From Plakobranchus ocellatus (Eukaryota; Mollusca; Gastropoda; Plakobranchidae), in contig BLXT01007857.1 in the NCBI GenBank assembly GCA_019648995.1, positions 201,638-226,214 of the forward strand: DNA of 24,577 bases, read 5' to 3'. This document shows, piece after piece, positions 12,801 to 19,972 of the stretch (the first letter of the stretch is position 1; every line of letters starts with the position of its first letter). The notes below the pieces were generated by a model, which saw only the letters and a program-made list of their open reading frames with translations, made no database searches and was not told the DNA's origin. The position numbers and the translations under genes were made by a program.

Positions 12801-15800
12801 TTATCAGGGAGGCAACTTTTCCTGAAACTGGAAATTCAACTTTTTAAGCCACTCTGATTTTATAGATCAAAATATTTGGCCAACTGGATTCAATTTCATC
12901 CTAGGAGAGGCCACATTTTGTCTTCAGGAATGCTGGAAAAAAGTTTCTCTGACTTTTGAAAGTGGCTTATTGCATCCCTGTTTGATTTTTGCATTCCTGT
13001 GGCAAGTAATCAATGGCATATTGACTAGGGAACTGGCCTGAGATATGCAGGATTTCTCTGTCATGGAGCTTGTCACAGGTGCCTAGCCTAGAGTGATCAC
13101 TCTGTCACAGACTTGTTGTATTTCACAAAATAACAAATGCCTAAAGTGTTACCTGACAGTTTGACTTGGAGAGATAATTGACAATAAGATTGTCCTATTG
13201 CAAGTAAGAAATACCCTGTTTATGGGACATAACATTATTTATTTTTAGAATGAATATACATTGTGACAGGTTCACAACTGTAGGGAAAGAGGCTTAGAGA
13301 AACGAATTTCAACAAGAACCTGATTCTCTAAATCAGATTTTATGGACAGAAAAGCATTTACTTAGAGAGGCGATTTAGTCATGTCTTTGAGAACATCAAT
13401 CAACAGAGAATTGAAAATCAATGTAACCTCTTATAGCTCAGTCAGCATTGTTTCTGACTGCACCTTTTTTCTACAAACAGGATGAAAAGAATACTTATGT
13501 ATGTTTTTACTCACAGCAGGTCTTTAATAGCCATGATTTTGCTGATGTGACATCAAATTAAAACAATGAAAATTAAATGCAGATCTGTGAGTAGCTTTTA
13601 AATAGGCCAGGGTCAAGGCTGCCTAGGCCCTGTCTGGGAAGTTAAAAGNNNNNNNNNNNNNNNNNNNNNNNNNNNNNNNNNNNNNNNNNNNNNNNNNNNN
13701 NNNNNNNNNNNNNNNNNNNNNNNNNNNNNNNNNNNNNNNNNNNNNNNNNNNNNNNNNNNNNNNNNNNNNNNNNNNNNNNNNNNNNNNNNNNNNNNNNNNN
13801 NNNNNNNNNNNNNNNNNNNNNNNNNNNNNNNNNNNNNNNNNNNNNNNNNNNNNNNNNNNNNNNNNNNNNNNNNNNNNNNNNNNNNNNNNNNNNNNNNNNN
13901 NNNNNNNNNNNNNNNNNNNNNNNNNNNNNNNNNNNNNNNNNNNNNNNNNNNNNNNNNNNNNNNNNNNNNNNNNNNNNNNNNNNNNNNNNNNNNNNNNNNN
14001 NNNNNNNNNNNNNNNNNNNNNNCATCTCAAGCGGCATTGAGAGATGTGGTGGCTGTTGTGGATCCACCTCGTGCTGGCTTACGTAAGGGAGCTGTTCAGT
14101 TTCTAAGACTGTATGAATCACATTTTAGTAGAATTCTATCACGTTTTCATTCCAAATTCCTTCTGAAATTGTAATAAAGGGGTGTGGATGGGATGACTAA
14201 TATTAAACCCATGAGGTGCTTACAAAAAAAAATATATGAAATAGGGATTGTAATGTTTATCAGTAAACTTGTTACAGTCTAATAAAAGGGAGAAAATGTT
14301 TTTTAAAAATTGATTTGGCTAACTGTAGCCTGGATAGCAACCCCATTTTGGGTTTGGAGGTGGACATTTGTGACTAAGCTAGTGTTCCAATTGTTGGGAC
14401 TAGTGTAGTTATGTTTTGATTTTAGCATAGTTGGGTACTTGGTGTGTGTGTTGTGATTGGTTGGTTAGGCCACGTGACAACGGTGAGTGGACGAAACTAT
14501 GCCTTGGTGGGATTTCTTCAACGGTGGAATGACTCCTATTTTATCGCTCGTACTGAACAGTTGTGGACGATCCTGGCGGCAAGTTGTAGCGGATGTCTGA
14601 CTGCAGAGAATACATATTTTAATCTTCTTACCACCTGATTGGATCTAAAGTCTACGTATTTATGTTTCTCTTGTGAAACTGAAATGGTGGTATAACGCAA
14701 TTGAATCTATATTAATATTTATTGCTTGAGGCTGTGTGCCTATCCAGACTGTTGTCTAAAGTCTACGAATTTATGTTTTTCCTGTGAAACTGAAATGGTG
14801 GTATAACGCGTAACTATTATTGTACTAGCTATTATTGCCCCTTACGCAAGGGCTTGTCACCTGGACTTGTGAACGACAGTATTGTCGGTGACAATGAATG
14901 TAAGTGGTGAACATATGGACATGATACTAGGACTATTATCACTGTTTAAGTGATGAACATGTGAGGAGGATTTAGGTTGTGTCGGAGCTGTGGATCATTA
15001 ACTGAACATTTCTATGAACATTGGATTTATTCTACTGCTCGCTACAAGCTCTATGGACGAGGATCATTGATGGATTAAGTTTAGAAGCGTGTGCATGTGC
15101 AAGTGAATAGTATGGGGATTATAACTATAAATTATATCTGTAGATCATACCTATTAATTATATCTATTGGTTGTGCCTATAAGTCTATTGATCTACGAAG
15201 TAGTTTTGAGGAGTTACCTCGTGAGTGAATTAATCTGTATTAACCTAATTAATTGTATAAGACATTCTATCTCATAATGCAGATTTTAGATTACTCTATA
15301 TTGTCGCGCCTGCGTGTGTGGACTTGTATTTGGCTCACCTCGTATCTATCTGTCTCCTTCTTTGTGTAACTTCCCTACTTCATATATTTATTCGTTTATT
15401 ATAATATAGTTTTTTCTGTCGCCTATCCCTAGTGTTCTGCCTTTTATTTGGTGTGAACCTCTCGTGCAGTCGATGTAGTTAAGTCTTATAGTAATTGTTG
15501 TTGCTAAGTTGTGTGTAACCGTTGACAGGCCGTGTGCGCCCCAACACCAATTTTCACTCGATTTCAAGAAATCTAATGAGCAGTTCACACCGTTATAAAT
15601 ATTAGTAAATATCAAACTTTGTGACGGATCCGTCTCAGAAAGTTGTCACTAAAATAAGACATTAACTCTTAATTTACCATATCACCCGTACTCGAGTTTT
15701 ACCAAATCGCCCGCCATTGCCCGCTTATATTGGCGTTTAGCATGCACTTTTTCTGTAAGGAACAGAGCCTATTTATTTTTATAGTTTCTAACTCAAGAGA

Positions 15801-18325
15801 GCTCTATCGGCAGTTTGATAGGTCTACTTTCATTTGTTCTTTAGTGCATGAGAATCGGTTGAATAGAAGTGGTACAGCGATTTTTTAAAAATAGCTTTCA
15901 ATTTCTTAAGCCAGTTTGTCCGTCCAGACCCAAAAATGAAGAAGTATATAACAATGTTGATGAGGAATAAGGAGAAATAGACAATGAAAATAATATGAGT
16001 AATGATGATAGAGGGGTAGACATTTGAAGATTGGAACAATGGCACTCTAGATCTAGATCTAAACCTAGATCTAGGGTTGGGTTCGGACCCAGATTTTGAG
16101 GCACTGTCTGATGGGGGTGGTCATTTTTTACTATTTTTTTTCCACAATTTATTGGTATAAAAGCATAACATGTTATATATGAGAAGAAAGCTTGTTCATT
16201 TCTCCAAAATATGGTGATTTTTAGAATTTTTAAAAACCAATATTTGAATTTATACAATTTTTTAGTGGGACCTGTTATGAAAAAAATTAAGAGTTATGCT
16301 TTTTGCATTGGTAATTTGGCTATAGAAATTCTAGAAGGGCCTGGTAAATTAAGAGTTAAGCATAAAAAATTCAAAATGTCTCAAATTTCTTTTTATATAA
16401 TTTGATTGCCACACAATCAAACCATCATATAAGGCAAGGATGTTTGTGACAGAGATCTTTCTTGAGTTTAAGCCTTGGTCTGACAGAGGCTATCCTGAAA
16501 GGATGTTTTTATTGTAAAGTTCCCTTATTTTTTTTTTTTATTTATTTTGAAGTACAATCTAGAGCATAAAATACAATTTATACAACTTTGATATTCACAC
16601 ATCATTAAGAGATATGGTAAAAATTGCAAGTTTCTTTAGCAAAAGTTTGGAAATCGATACTTTAGTCATTATTCTCTTAAAGTAAGATGCTTGCTTTCCC
16701 CCCTCCCAGTCTAAACTAGTACTTCACGCATGTAGTCTAAGGCATTTTACACTTTTCTTTTCACAGATAAAGATGTGATTCGGGTTTTGCGACGTTGCAC
16801 AAGTATACAGCGCCTTGTCTATGTTTCTTGCAATCCAGAAATAGCTCTTACTAACTTTATAGAGTGAGTGAATCTGTGATTGATGTAGATGATAAGTTTT
16901 CTGTACTGATAAAAGTCATAGTTTCACTTTTATTTCCCTCAATTTGCTAGCCACCTGGCTTCTTTCCTTTTTTTAATCTCTGAGTGTTTCAGCAGAATCC
17001 AAATATATTTTGACATGAAAGGCTATTATGTTGATGTAAGAGAAAGTGAGAAAGTCAGTGGGCAAATTTAATAATTACTATTTTAAGATCTGTTTCTTTT
17101 TTCTAACCCTTACAATATATAAAAACATTTTGAAAAAAAAATTGCAAAGTGAGTTGAAAAGAATTGTGGTGCAGAAAGGAAACGATTTTAATTAAAACTA
17201 ATACTGAGAAGGCCAGCATGAATGAAATACTACAGAACATGTGATCTTTGTTAGTGACAAAATTGATAGAGAGAAATGAAATTTAATAAAGATGTTAATA
17301 TGTGCAGATATATGTTTAGCTGTTCCACAAAATGAGTAGAATTGTGATTCTGCATGACCGACTTTAATTAAACATATTAAAGAAGTCAAAACTACTCACT
17401 TCTCTATGTGGAGAACTTTCTGTACAAAAAGCATTAGAAATTTTCACTTCTTTACTATTTTGGTTTGATCTTAGTGATGCAGACCCGCAACTTGGCTCGT
17501 TTTGAGGGACTGCTACACATATTATAAGCCATGGTGATAAAAGTATTGTAGGTGGAGTGTACTGTGCTTTATAAGCAACATTGGGGCTACTGTGTTTTGG
17601 AAATTGCCCTGAAACCTGCAGTGACCCTCAATAGTGGGTCCAGCCTGCCCACACTGACCAGGAGGCCAAGGCAATTTGAGATCATCTGGTAGTAAGTGGG
17701 CTATCTGAGACAAACTAAGACACTTAACAATCAATAATGTTGCCACTTGCAGGCATGAAAATACTATACAATTGATGAAAATCTAAGGGTTTTTTTTTTA
17801 TCCCTGGTGCTAAGAGTTTTTATGTAAAAAGTTTAGAAAGATGTGAAGGAATAGAGGATTTATATTGATAAATTAAGAGTTCGTCATGAATAACTTTAAA
17901 ACAGTCTGTCGTAGTATTTTACACCTGCTTTCGGTTTTCTATCTTCCTCTCCTAATGATAGCTTGATTCGACCTGAAACTGGCCGCCACAAGGGCTCTCC
18001 TTTCACACTGGTCAAGGCTGTTCCTGTCGACCTCTTCCCTGGCACTAAGCACTGTGAGTTGGTGCTGCTGTTTACTAGAGAGAGTCCAAAATCATCACCG
18101 CCAACTGACTCTGCTGCAGTTGCTGCTGCTGAGAGTGGTAAAGATGACAGCTTTACAATTGATAGTAATACAGTCGAAATGAAGAAAGAGAATCCAGGGG
18201 TTTTACGCAATCCAGACACTGAAGCAGGTGACACCAATAGTCGACTTGAAAGTCGTGATGGCAAAGAACCAGAAAGAGCTGTGGAAAGAGAAAAAACAGA
18301 AGATTCTGTTACCCTGTGTAGCTGA
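809..18325 (+). CDS. TRMT2A: tRNA (uracil-5-)-methyltransferase homolog A, spliced, 17 visible coding exons, 5' partial
   Basis: The family enzyme transfers a methyl group from S-adenosylmethionine to C5 of uridine 54 in the tRNA T-loop. Exons: 809-884, 1391-1436, 2525-2597, 3267-3321, 4024-4103, 5455-5503, 6365-6428, 7327-7433, 8099-8245, 9864-9967, 10426-10471, 10891-10951, 12119-12240, 12562-12637, gap-14082, 16767-16863, 17962-18325. All junctions are GT/AG and the phases agree from exon to exon. About 540 residues are visible; the human protein is about 625. Domain order is end of the RRM, central domain ending in FRISPQAFFQ, then the methyltransferase domain with SAM motif DVCCGTGTIG, DPPRAGL, VYVSCNP (the Cys is the family nucleophile) and KHCE (Glu matches the family general base). 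The RRM remnant favours TRMT2A over the mitochondrial TRMT2B. Missing: the N-terminus and about 25 residues under the N run. Alternative splicing cannot be judged. Confidence 0.95.
885..1390. other. TRMT2A intron
   Basis: A 506-bp AT-rich intron with donor GTTTGT and acceptor TTCTAG. No gene or named repeat is visible in it. Confidence 0.75.
1391..1436 (+). CDS. TRMT2A: TRMT2A exon, linker after RRM
   Basis: A 46-nt exon after TTCTAG with donor GTACAG, entering in phase 0 and leaving one base over. It encodes IAAPVADPYLQKKNQ, which fits the ARPKADP-type linker following the RRM in vertebrate TRMT2A. Confidence 0.8.
1437..2524. other. TRMT2A intron with a TA microsatellite
   Basis: 1,088 bp. 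It contains an (AT)n run at 1523-1540. Short open frames on either strand show no codon bias or family resemblance. Confidence 0.75.
2525..2597 (+). CDS. TRMT2A: TRMT2A exon, linker
   Basis: Acceptor TTCTCAG, donor GTAACC. Two bases complete the codon begun in the previous exon and two are left over. The peptide ends LTPEEAEER, a charged linker leading to the conserved PLW motif of the next exon. Recognition rests mainly on phase and position. Confidence 0.75.
2598..3266. other. TRMT2A intron
   Basis: 669 bp. It holds a CATCAT-type stretch near 2660-2695 and several T runs between 2930 and 3190. I see nothing else. Confidence 0.75.
3267..3321 (+). CDS. TRMT2A: TRMT2A exon, conserved PLW / Y-x-x-QL segment
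   Basis: Acceptor TTTCAG, donor GTAACA. It encodes NVCPLWNLDYSQQLQ, matching the family segment around PLW..PYxEQL that starts the central domain. It begins with one base completing Arg and ends in phase 0. Confidence 0.85.
3322..4023. other. TRMT2A intron with a TA microsatellite
   Basis: 702 bp, with an (AT)n run at about 3485-3498. No coding or mobile-element signal is recognised. Confidence 0.75.
4024..4103 (+). CDS. TRMT2A: TRMT2A exon, central-domain helix
   Basis: Acceptor TTTCAG, donor GTGAGT. It encodes QKTEKVKNVLRQIAQDNF and continues to a basic FRNIK end. It corresponds to the family helix with the pattern K-x-x-VLQKLAKEI. It ends two bases into a Lys codon that the next exon completes. 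Confidence 0.85.
4425..4488 (+). repeat. Purine-rich tract
   Basis: About 60 bases almost entirely of A and G on the plus strand, interrupted by only a few pyrimidines. It is a simple-sequence tract with no coding sense. Confidence 0.7.
4617..4672 (+). repeat. Imperfect (AAT)n microsatellite
   Basis: ATA/AAT triplets with a few interruptions (AGT, AGC). It generates spurious isoleucine-rich open frames on both strands. Confidence 0.9.
4966..5276. mobile_element. Non-autonomous TTAA-flanked element, piggyBac-like MITE
   Basis: Both ends read TTAA then C-Y-CTTTCAC-Y-TAT inwards: TTAACTCTTTCACCTAT at 4966-4982, and the reverse complement of 5260-5276 is TTAACCCTTTCACTTAT. That is 15 of 17 matching positions, with TTAA at both extremes, the target preferred and duplicated by piggyBac transposases. 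At 311 bp with no transposase it is at most a miniature non-autonomous copy. The superfamily is inferred from the ends alone. Confidence 0.6.
5455..5503 (+). CDS. TRMT2A: TRMT2A exon, C-x-L-x-P-I segment
   Basis: Acceptor ATTACAG, donor GTAAGT. It encodes TKFDGMPCELLPIVPS, the segment before the family PQQTEYRNK motif (human CPLEGVRPSP). It follows a 311-bp TTAA element in the preceding intron by 178 bases. Confidence 0.85.
5504..6364. other. TRMT2A intron
   Basis: 861 bp, AT-rich, with a T run just before the acceptor (6337-6357). Nothing else is recognised. Confidence 0.75.
6365..6428 (+). CDS. TRMT2A: TRMT2A exon, EYRNKNEF motif
   Basis: Acceptor AACTCAG after a long T tract. It encodes PETCEYRNKNEFTIGYD, the hallmark YRNKCEF strand of the family. 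A GT at 6422 would give phase 0, but the GTGAGG at 6429 fits the phase of the next exon, so I end the exon at 6428 with one base over. Confidence 0.88.
6429..7326. other. TRMT2A intron
   Basis: 898 bp. There is a TA/TATG-rich stretch at 7055-7105. Open frames here are short and without family resemblance. Confidence 0.75.
7327..7433 (+). CDS. TRMT2A: TRMT2A exon, FRYGLYKDG segment; its 3' half is tandemly repeated
   Basis: Acceptor TCCACAG, donor GTAAAG at 7434. It encodes VMVGFRYGLYKDGTTSVGD followed by a stretch ending PAAVPVVK. This matches the family GCRLGKYKGGT..VAAP strand pair. The final 52 nt and the donor form the first copy of a 71-bp tandem repeat (7382-7665). Reading past the donor gives GTA AAG TAG, an immediate stop, so use of a downstream donor would truncate the protein. 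Confidence 0.88.
7382..7665 (+). repeat. Four-copy 71-bp tandem repeat spanning an exon end and its 5' splice site
   Basis: Units start at 7382, 7453, 7524 and 7595, exactly 71 bases apart, each beginning AGATTGTTC. The first 52 bases of unit 1 are the coding end of the TRMT2A exon 7327-7433 and the last 19 are the start of the intron. Units 2-4 lie wholly in the intron and repeat the exon-end sequence plus donor: GTAAAG at 7505 and 7576, GTAATG at 7647. Units differ at several positions each, so the array is not fresh. All units keep the TGTAGTGAAGGTAA junction. Confidence 0.95.
7434..8098. other. TRMT2A intron with repeated donor sites and poly(A) run
   Basis: 665 bp. It starts with the remainder of the 71-bp array (to 7665) and contains a 25-base A run at 8012-8036, 62 bases upstream of the next exon. 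Confidence 0.8.
8012..8036 (+). repeat. (A)25 homopolymer
   Basis: Twenty-five consecutive A close to the acceptor at 8098. It may be a retroposon tail or a simple expansion; no retroposon body is recognised upstream of it. Confidence 0.85.
8099..8245 (+). CDS. TRMT2A: TRMT2A exon, GTGHWQTLTVRT segment
   Basis: Acceptor TGTCCAG, donor GTGACA, phase 0 at both ends, 49 codons. It encodes a stretch with TPYLQHAGTGHWQTLTVRT, equivalent to human YTGHWKQLTVRTS in the central beta domain. The acceptor lies 62 bases downstream of a run of 25 A. Confidence 0.9.
8246..9863. other. TRMT2A intron, partly less AT-rich
   Basis: 1,618 bp. The section 8640-9480 is less AT-rich than most introns here and holds C/T-rich stretches near 8880-8970. 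It contains open frames of 69-98 codons on both strands, none resembling a family I know. It may derive from an old mobile element, but no ends were found. Confidence 0.65.
9864..9967 (+). CDS. TRMT2A: TRMT2A exon, central domain SFYFRVIGK strand
   Basis: The acceptor is CTTCAAG and the donor GTAAGT. The exon encodes SEIEEAKVSLREFYTSGEG and then KSFYFRVIGKK. The family equivalent is the L-S-P-E-E-L-A-E-L-K helix followed by a CLYFVEEG strand. It ends two bases into a Lys codon. Confidence 0.87.
9968..10425. other. TRMT2A intron
   Basis: 458 bp, AT-rich; nothing recognised in it. Confidence 0.75.
10426..10471 (+). CDS. TRMT2A: TRMT2A exon, variable loop before FRISP
   Basis: Acceptor GTTTTCAG, donor GTATTT. 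The first G completes Lys, then GSSSGPDLQLLFGEE follows in phase 0. It fills the family position of the Ser/Pro-rich loop and the LEHVAGD turn (Leu-Phe-Gly-Glu here). Confidence 0.82.
10472..10890. other. TRMT2A intron
   Basis: 419 bp. An open frame runs from 10696 across this intron into the exon at 10891 but is in a frame unrelated to TRMT2A. The T-rich tract 10862-10889 serves the acceptor. Confidence 0.75.
10891..10951 (+). CDS. TRMT2A: TRMT2A exon, FRISPQAFFQ motif
   Basis: Acceptor TTTCAG after a T-rich tract, donor GTGGGT, one base over. It encodes HVFESLMKLRFRISPQAFFQ. FRISPxAFFQxN is the strongly conserved loop that contacts the flipped uridine in TrmA-type enzymes. The final G plus TG at 12119 makes the Val of the VNTPA continuation. 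Confidence 0.93.
10952..12118. other. TRMT2A intron
   Basis: 1,167 bp. It has a T run at 11178-11192, a TAGATC-type motif at 11415-11430 and an A run passing into a G-rich purine tract at 11871-11900. No coding pattern is recognised. Confidence 0.75.
12119..12240 (+). CDS. TRMT2A: TRMT2A exon, SAM-binding motif I
   Basis: Acceptor TTTCCAG, donor GTAATA. It encodes NTPATEKLYSLISDWCEASS and then LLDVCCGTGTIGLSMAK. The DVCCGTGTIG glycine loop is motif I of the Rossmann methyltransferase fold and is nearly identical to the human segment. It ends in phase 0. Confidence 0.96.
12241..12561. other. TRMT2A intron
   Basis: 321 bp with donor GTAATA and acceptor ATTTCAG; nothing else seen. Confidence 0.8.
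12562..12637 (+). CDS. TRMT2A: TRMT2A exon, methyltransferase motif II (GIEMC..AVEDAR)
   Basis: Acceptor ATTTCAG, donor GTATGT, phase 0 in and one base out. It encodes TVKEVIGIEMCTQAVEDAR and ends ANVAIN. The acidic residue at the end of strand 2 (VIGIE) is expected to bind the SAM ribose. The continuation, the NVEFHCGRAEDL-type segment of the family, should begin inside or before the assembly gap. Confidence 0.93.
12638..13648. other. TRMT2A intron up to the assembly gap
   Basis: 1,011 bp of sequence before the Ns. I searched it for the missing NVEFHCGRAEDL-type segment and did not find it. The middle part (12,900-13,620) is less AT-rich and may include old repeat sequence, but no ends or coding pattern are visible. 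Confidence 0.65.
13649..14022. other. Assembly gap, 374 N
   Basis: A run of 374 undetermined bases. Comparing the residues on either side with the family shows that about 25 residues (roughly 70-75 nt) of the methyltransferase domain are not accounted for. They are most likely inside the gap, either as the front of the exon that emerges at 14,023 or as a separate small exon. Open frames running through the Ns are artefacts. Confidence 0.98.
14023..14082 (+). CDS. TRMT2A: TRMT2A exon (5' end in gap), DPPRAGL motif IV
   Basis: The reading frame emerges from the gap as SQAALRDVVAVVDPPRAGL and stops at donor GTAAGG (14083) with one base over. DPPRAGL is the family motif IV loop next to the active site. 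The exon start cannot be placed because it lies in the Ns; 14,023 is only the first known base. Confidence 0.92.
14430..15661. mobile_element. Unclassified CpG-rich insertion, probable old mobile element
   Basis: Base composition changes here. CG dinucleotides are frequent (for example GACAACGG, CGCTCG, GTCGCGCC, GTGTGCGCC), whereas flanking intron has few. It includes an internal 54-bp direct repeat and no convincing ORF. I found no terminal repeats, so both borders are approximate and the call is an inference. Confidence 0.35.
14645..14809 (+). repeat. 54-bp direct repeat, spacing 111 bp
   Basis: Copies at 14645-14698 and 14756-14809 both start CTAAAGTCTACG and end GAAATGGTGGTATAACGC, with only three differences. 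The 57-base spacer is unique. This may be a subterminal or regulatory repeat of the surrounding insertion. Confidence 0.9.
15662..16359. mobile_element. 698-bp TTAA element with perfect 18-bp terminal inverted repeats
   Basis: The left end 15662-15679 reads TTAACTCTTAATTTACCA. The reverse complement of the right end 16342-16359 is identical over 18 of 18 bases. The TTAA at each extreme fits the piggyBac target-site duplication. The inside has no transposase; its longest open frames (71 and 119 codons, minus strand) look random. A partial copy of the end motif (AATTAAGAGTTATGC) occurs inside the right end near 16286. The piggyBac assignment comes from the TTAA ends only. Confidence 0.72.
16048..16073. 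repeat. TAGATC simple repeat
   Basis: Overlapping TAGATC/CTAGAT units. Similar short runs occur at 11415-11430, 24348-24356 and 24428-24446. Confidence 0.8.
16767..16863 (+). CDS. TRMT2A: TRMT2A exon, catalytic Cys motif VYVSCNP
   Basis: Acceptor TTTCACAG, donor GTGAGT. It encodes KDVIRVLRRCTSIQRL and then VYVSCNPEIALTNFI. The Cys in SCNP is the family nucleophile that attacks C6 of the uracil (Cys324 in E. coli TrmA). It is intact. The exon ends two bases into an Asp codon completed at 17962. Confidence 0.96.
16864..17961. other. TRMT2A last intron
   Basis: 1,098 bp. The part 17,460-17,760 is less AT-rich than its surroundings (for example CAGTGACCCTCAATAGTGGG) and may be repeat-derived, but no element is recognised. 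Confidence 0.7.
17962..18325 (+). CDS. TRMT2A: TRMT2A last coding exon, HCE motif and acidic tail
   Basis: The acceptor is AATGATAG (17954-17961) after a pyrimidine tract. The first part reads GSPFTLVKAVPVDLFPGTK then HCELVLLFTRES. The Glu of HCE aligns with the general base of TrmA-type enzymes. The remaining 80 or so residues are a Ser/Glu/Lys-rich, probably disordered tail with an Ala-Ala-Val-Ala-Ala-Ala run, ending at TGA 18323-18325. The tail sequence does not resemble the Pro-rich human tail. Confidence 0.95.
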
Positions 18326-18585
18326 GGCTGACAAAATCACTGCAGAGTGTGCTTACCTCATCCTGTTTTGGAATGTCGAATGTGACATGATTCATTTGAA
18401 CTGGTTTTAAAGCTACAGCCTCATGGTTTTTAAAATCAGAAGACAAATTGAAATGTGTGGCTAAATCCAAAATTTTAATTGTTAAAATGAACATAGATTC
18501 TTATGTCTACATGGTTTTCTCTATGAATGATACAATGATCATTCTTGCTATGCATTATAAAATAAAGCATTTTTATAACTCCTCA
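18326..18585 (+). other. TRMT2A: TRMT2A 3' UTR
   Basis: About 260 nt from the stop codon to the likely cleavage point. It is AT-rich and carries no other coding pattern that I recognise. The right limit is inferred from the poly(A) signal and the T/GT-rich block that follows at 18,586-18,620. Confidence 0.65.
18561..18566 (+). terminator. Poly(A) signal AATAAA of TRMT2A
   Basis: A canonical AATAAA 235 bases after the stop codon, followed within 25-60 bases by a TTTTGTTTCTGTTTTTTGTG-type GT/T-rich tract, the usual arrangement of an animal cleavage site. Confidence 0.75.
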
Positions 18586-19479
18586 CTTTTGTTTCTGTTT
18601 TTTGTGCTTTTTTTTTTTTCAATCGTATTTTTAAGCAATTTTTTTTTTAAATGAGCAAGAAATATGTTCTAGATATTTTAAATCCTAGTTATTTTTTTGA
18701 CATGCACTCAATTATATATTACACACCTATTTTGTGACATTTTTGTGATATTTTTTTTAACTTATGCAAATTTGATATGAAAGACGAAATTATGTCCTGG
18801 AACACATTTCAAGAAAACAGTTTTTTTTTTAATAAGAAAAAACTGTATTGATTTCATAGCACATTTTTTGCTTTCTAAAGTACTGCAAGTCATAATGCCA
18901 TAGAAAAAAATTCAACCACCAACTCAAACTTATTCGAACAGATTTGAACAACAGAGTTTACACAAATGTTTCAGCCTTGGTATCCGTTGGTATTGTACTT
19001 ATGATTGCCATTTTTGTTATGATAAATCCAAGGGTCAAGAATTTTGTTCAAGTTTGTTCAAATAATTTTGAGTTGGTTTTGTATTTTTGTACTAAATGAA
19101 TTTCTTTTCCTTCAACTACCATTGCATCTTTACATCAAGATCTTTTCTAAACTTATATTTATGTTTCTGGGAGTGCGGCATTTGTATAATTTTCCTTTAA
19201 CTCTTTCTAAGGCATCATTAAAAAAAAAATAATAATAATAATAAAATTCATAACAAACTTCAAAATATAGGTTCCGAAAATTTGTATATATATCATTGCA
19301 CAGCCAAAAGAAGTATTTGCCATTTATTGATTTTTCACTGGGGTTGAGTTCTTGATTTGGGAAGAAAAAACAAAAAAACAAAATACCAGTAAGCTTACAT
19401 TCCATTTGCCATAATTCAAAATACAATGATTAATGACACATCGGTAAATTTAATAGATAACTAAATACTAAGAAGAGTT
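18586..19479. other. Intergenic region between convergent genes
   Basis: About 0.9 kb separating the two inferred 3' ends. It contains T runs and an A run passing into (AAT)n at 19219-19243. I see no gene in it. Confidence 0.6.
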
Positions 19480-19495
19480 TCTGTATTAAAAAGCT

Positions 19496-19501
19496 TTTAT
19501 T
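19496..19501 (-). terminator. Candidate poly(A) signal AATAAA of the CENPV-like gene
   Basis: TTTATT on the plus strand, so AATAAA on the minus strand. It is the first canonical signal I find downstream of the CENPV-like stop at 20529, about 1.03 kb away. An ATTAAA at about 19949-19954 is an alternative. Confidence 0.5.
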
Positions 19502-19972
19502 CGTTGTAGTATAAAACAAAAAAATACAGCAGCAGATAGGGCCAGCCAACAATAATGTATTACATAAAAATATATTTCATAATAAATATTTTAAAAGTTC
19601 TTTAAACCCAGAACATCATTAAATTTACATAAACCAACCTAACATAACTACATGTACATGAATCCTATTTGCTACAAAGAATATTGCAACGGAAGAGCAC
19701 GGAGTTTAAGAAAAAAAAAAAAGTAGTCCTCTAAATTCCAAGCTTCATGAGAGTGCTTTTGTAACTTGAAATGTGGTAGCACAATGCTTAGTAAAAAGCC
19801 ACTAAAGATTTGCAGAGTCCTTAAGCCACCTACTCCTTGGCCTGAAAGTCATCTTGTTGTCGAAAGTATATAATATAAAAAAAAACCTAGCTTGAAATAT
19901 GATTTGTCAAGCTAAATTGTGTGAAGAATCATATATCAAGTTAAAAAATTTAATGTGATACTTCAAAACAAT

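Larger units (their letters stand above)
14083..16766. other. Long TRMT2A intron with inserted sequence
   Basis: 2,684 bp, the longest intron in the window. It holds a CpG-richer block (about 14,430-15,661) and the inverted-repeat element at 15,662-16,359. The remainder is ordinary AT-rich intron with a poly-T stretch near 16,530. Confidence 0.8.

Noticed and set aside
13623..14121. Long minus-strand open frames of 135 and 159 codons
   Set aside because: They exist only because the Ns carry no stop codons. The true coding strand here is plus (DPPRAGL exon).
15480..15620. LTR-end or primer-site-like sequence on the minus strand (TTGGTGTTGGGGCGCAC)
   Set aside because: It does not match any tRNA 3' end that I can recall and has no paired repeat in the window.
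17896..18264. 122-codon minus-strand frame
   Set aside because: Antisense shadow of the last TRMT2A exon.
19197..19240. TTAACTCTTTCTAAGG, resembling a TTAA element end
   Set aside because: No inverted partner was found nearby, so it is not called as an element.
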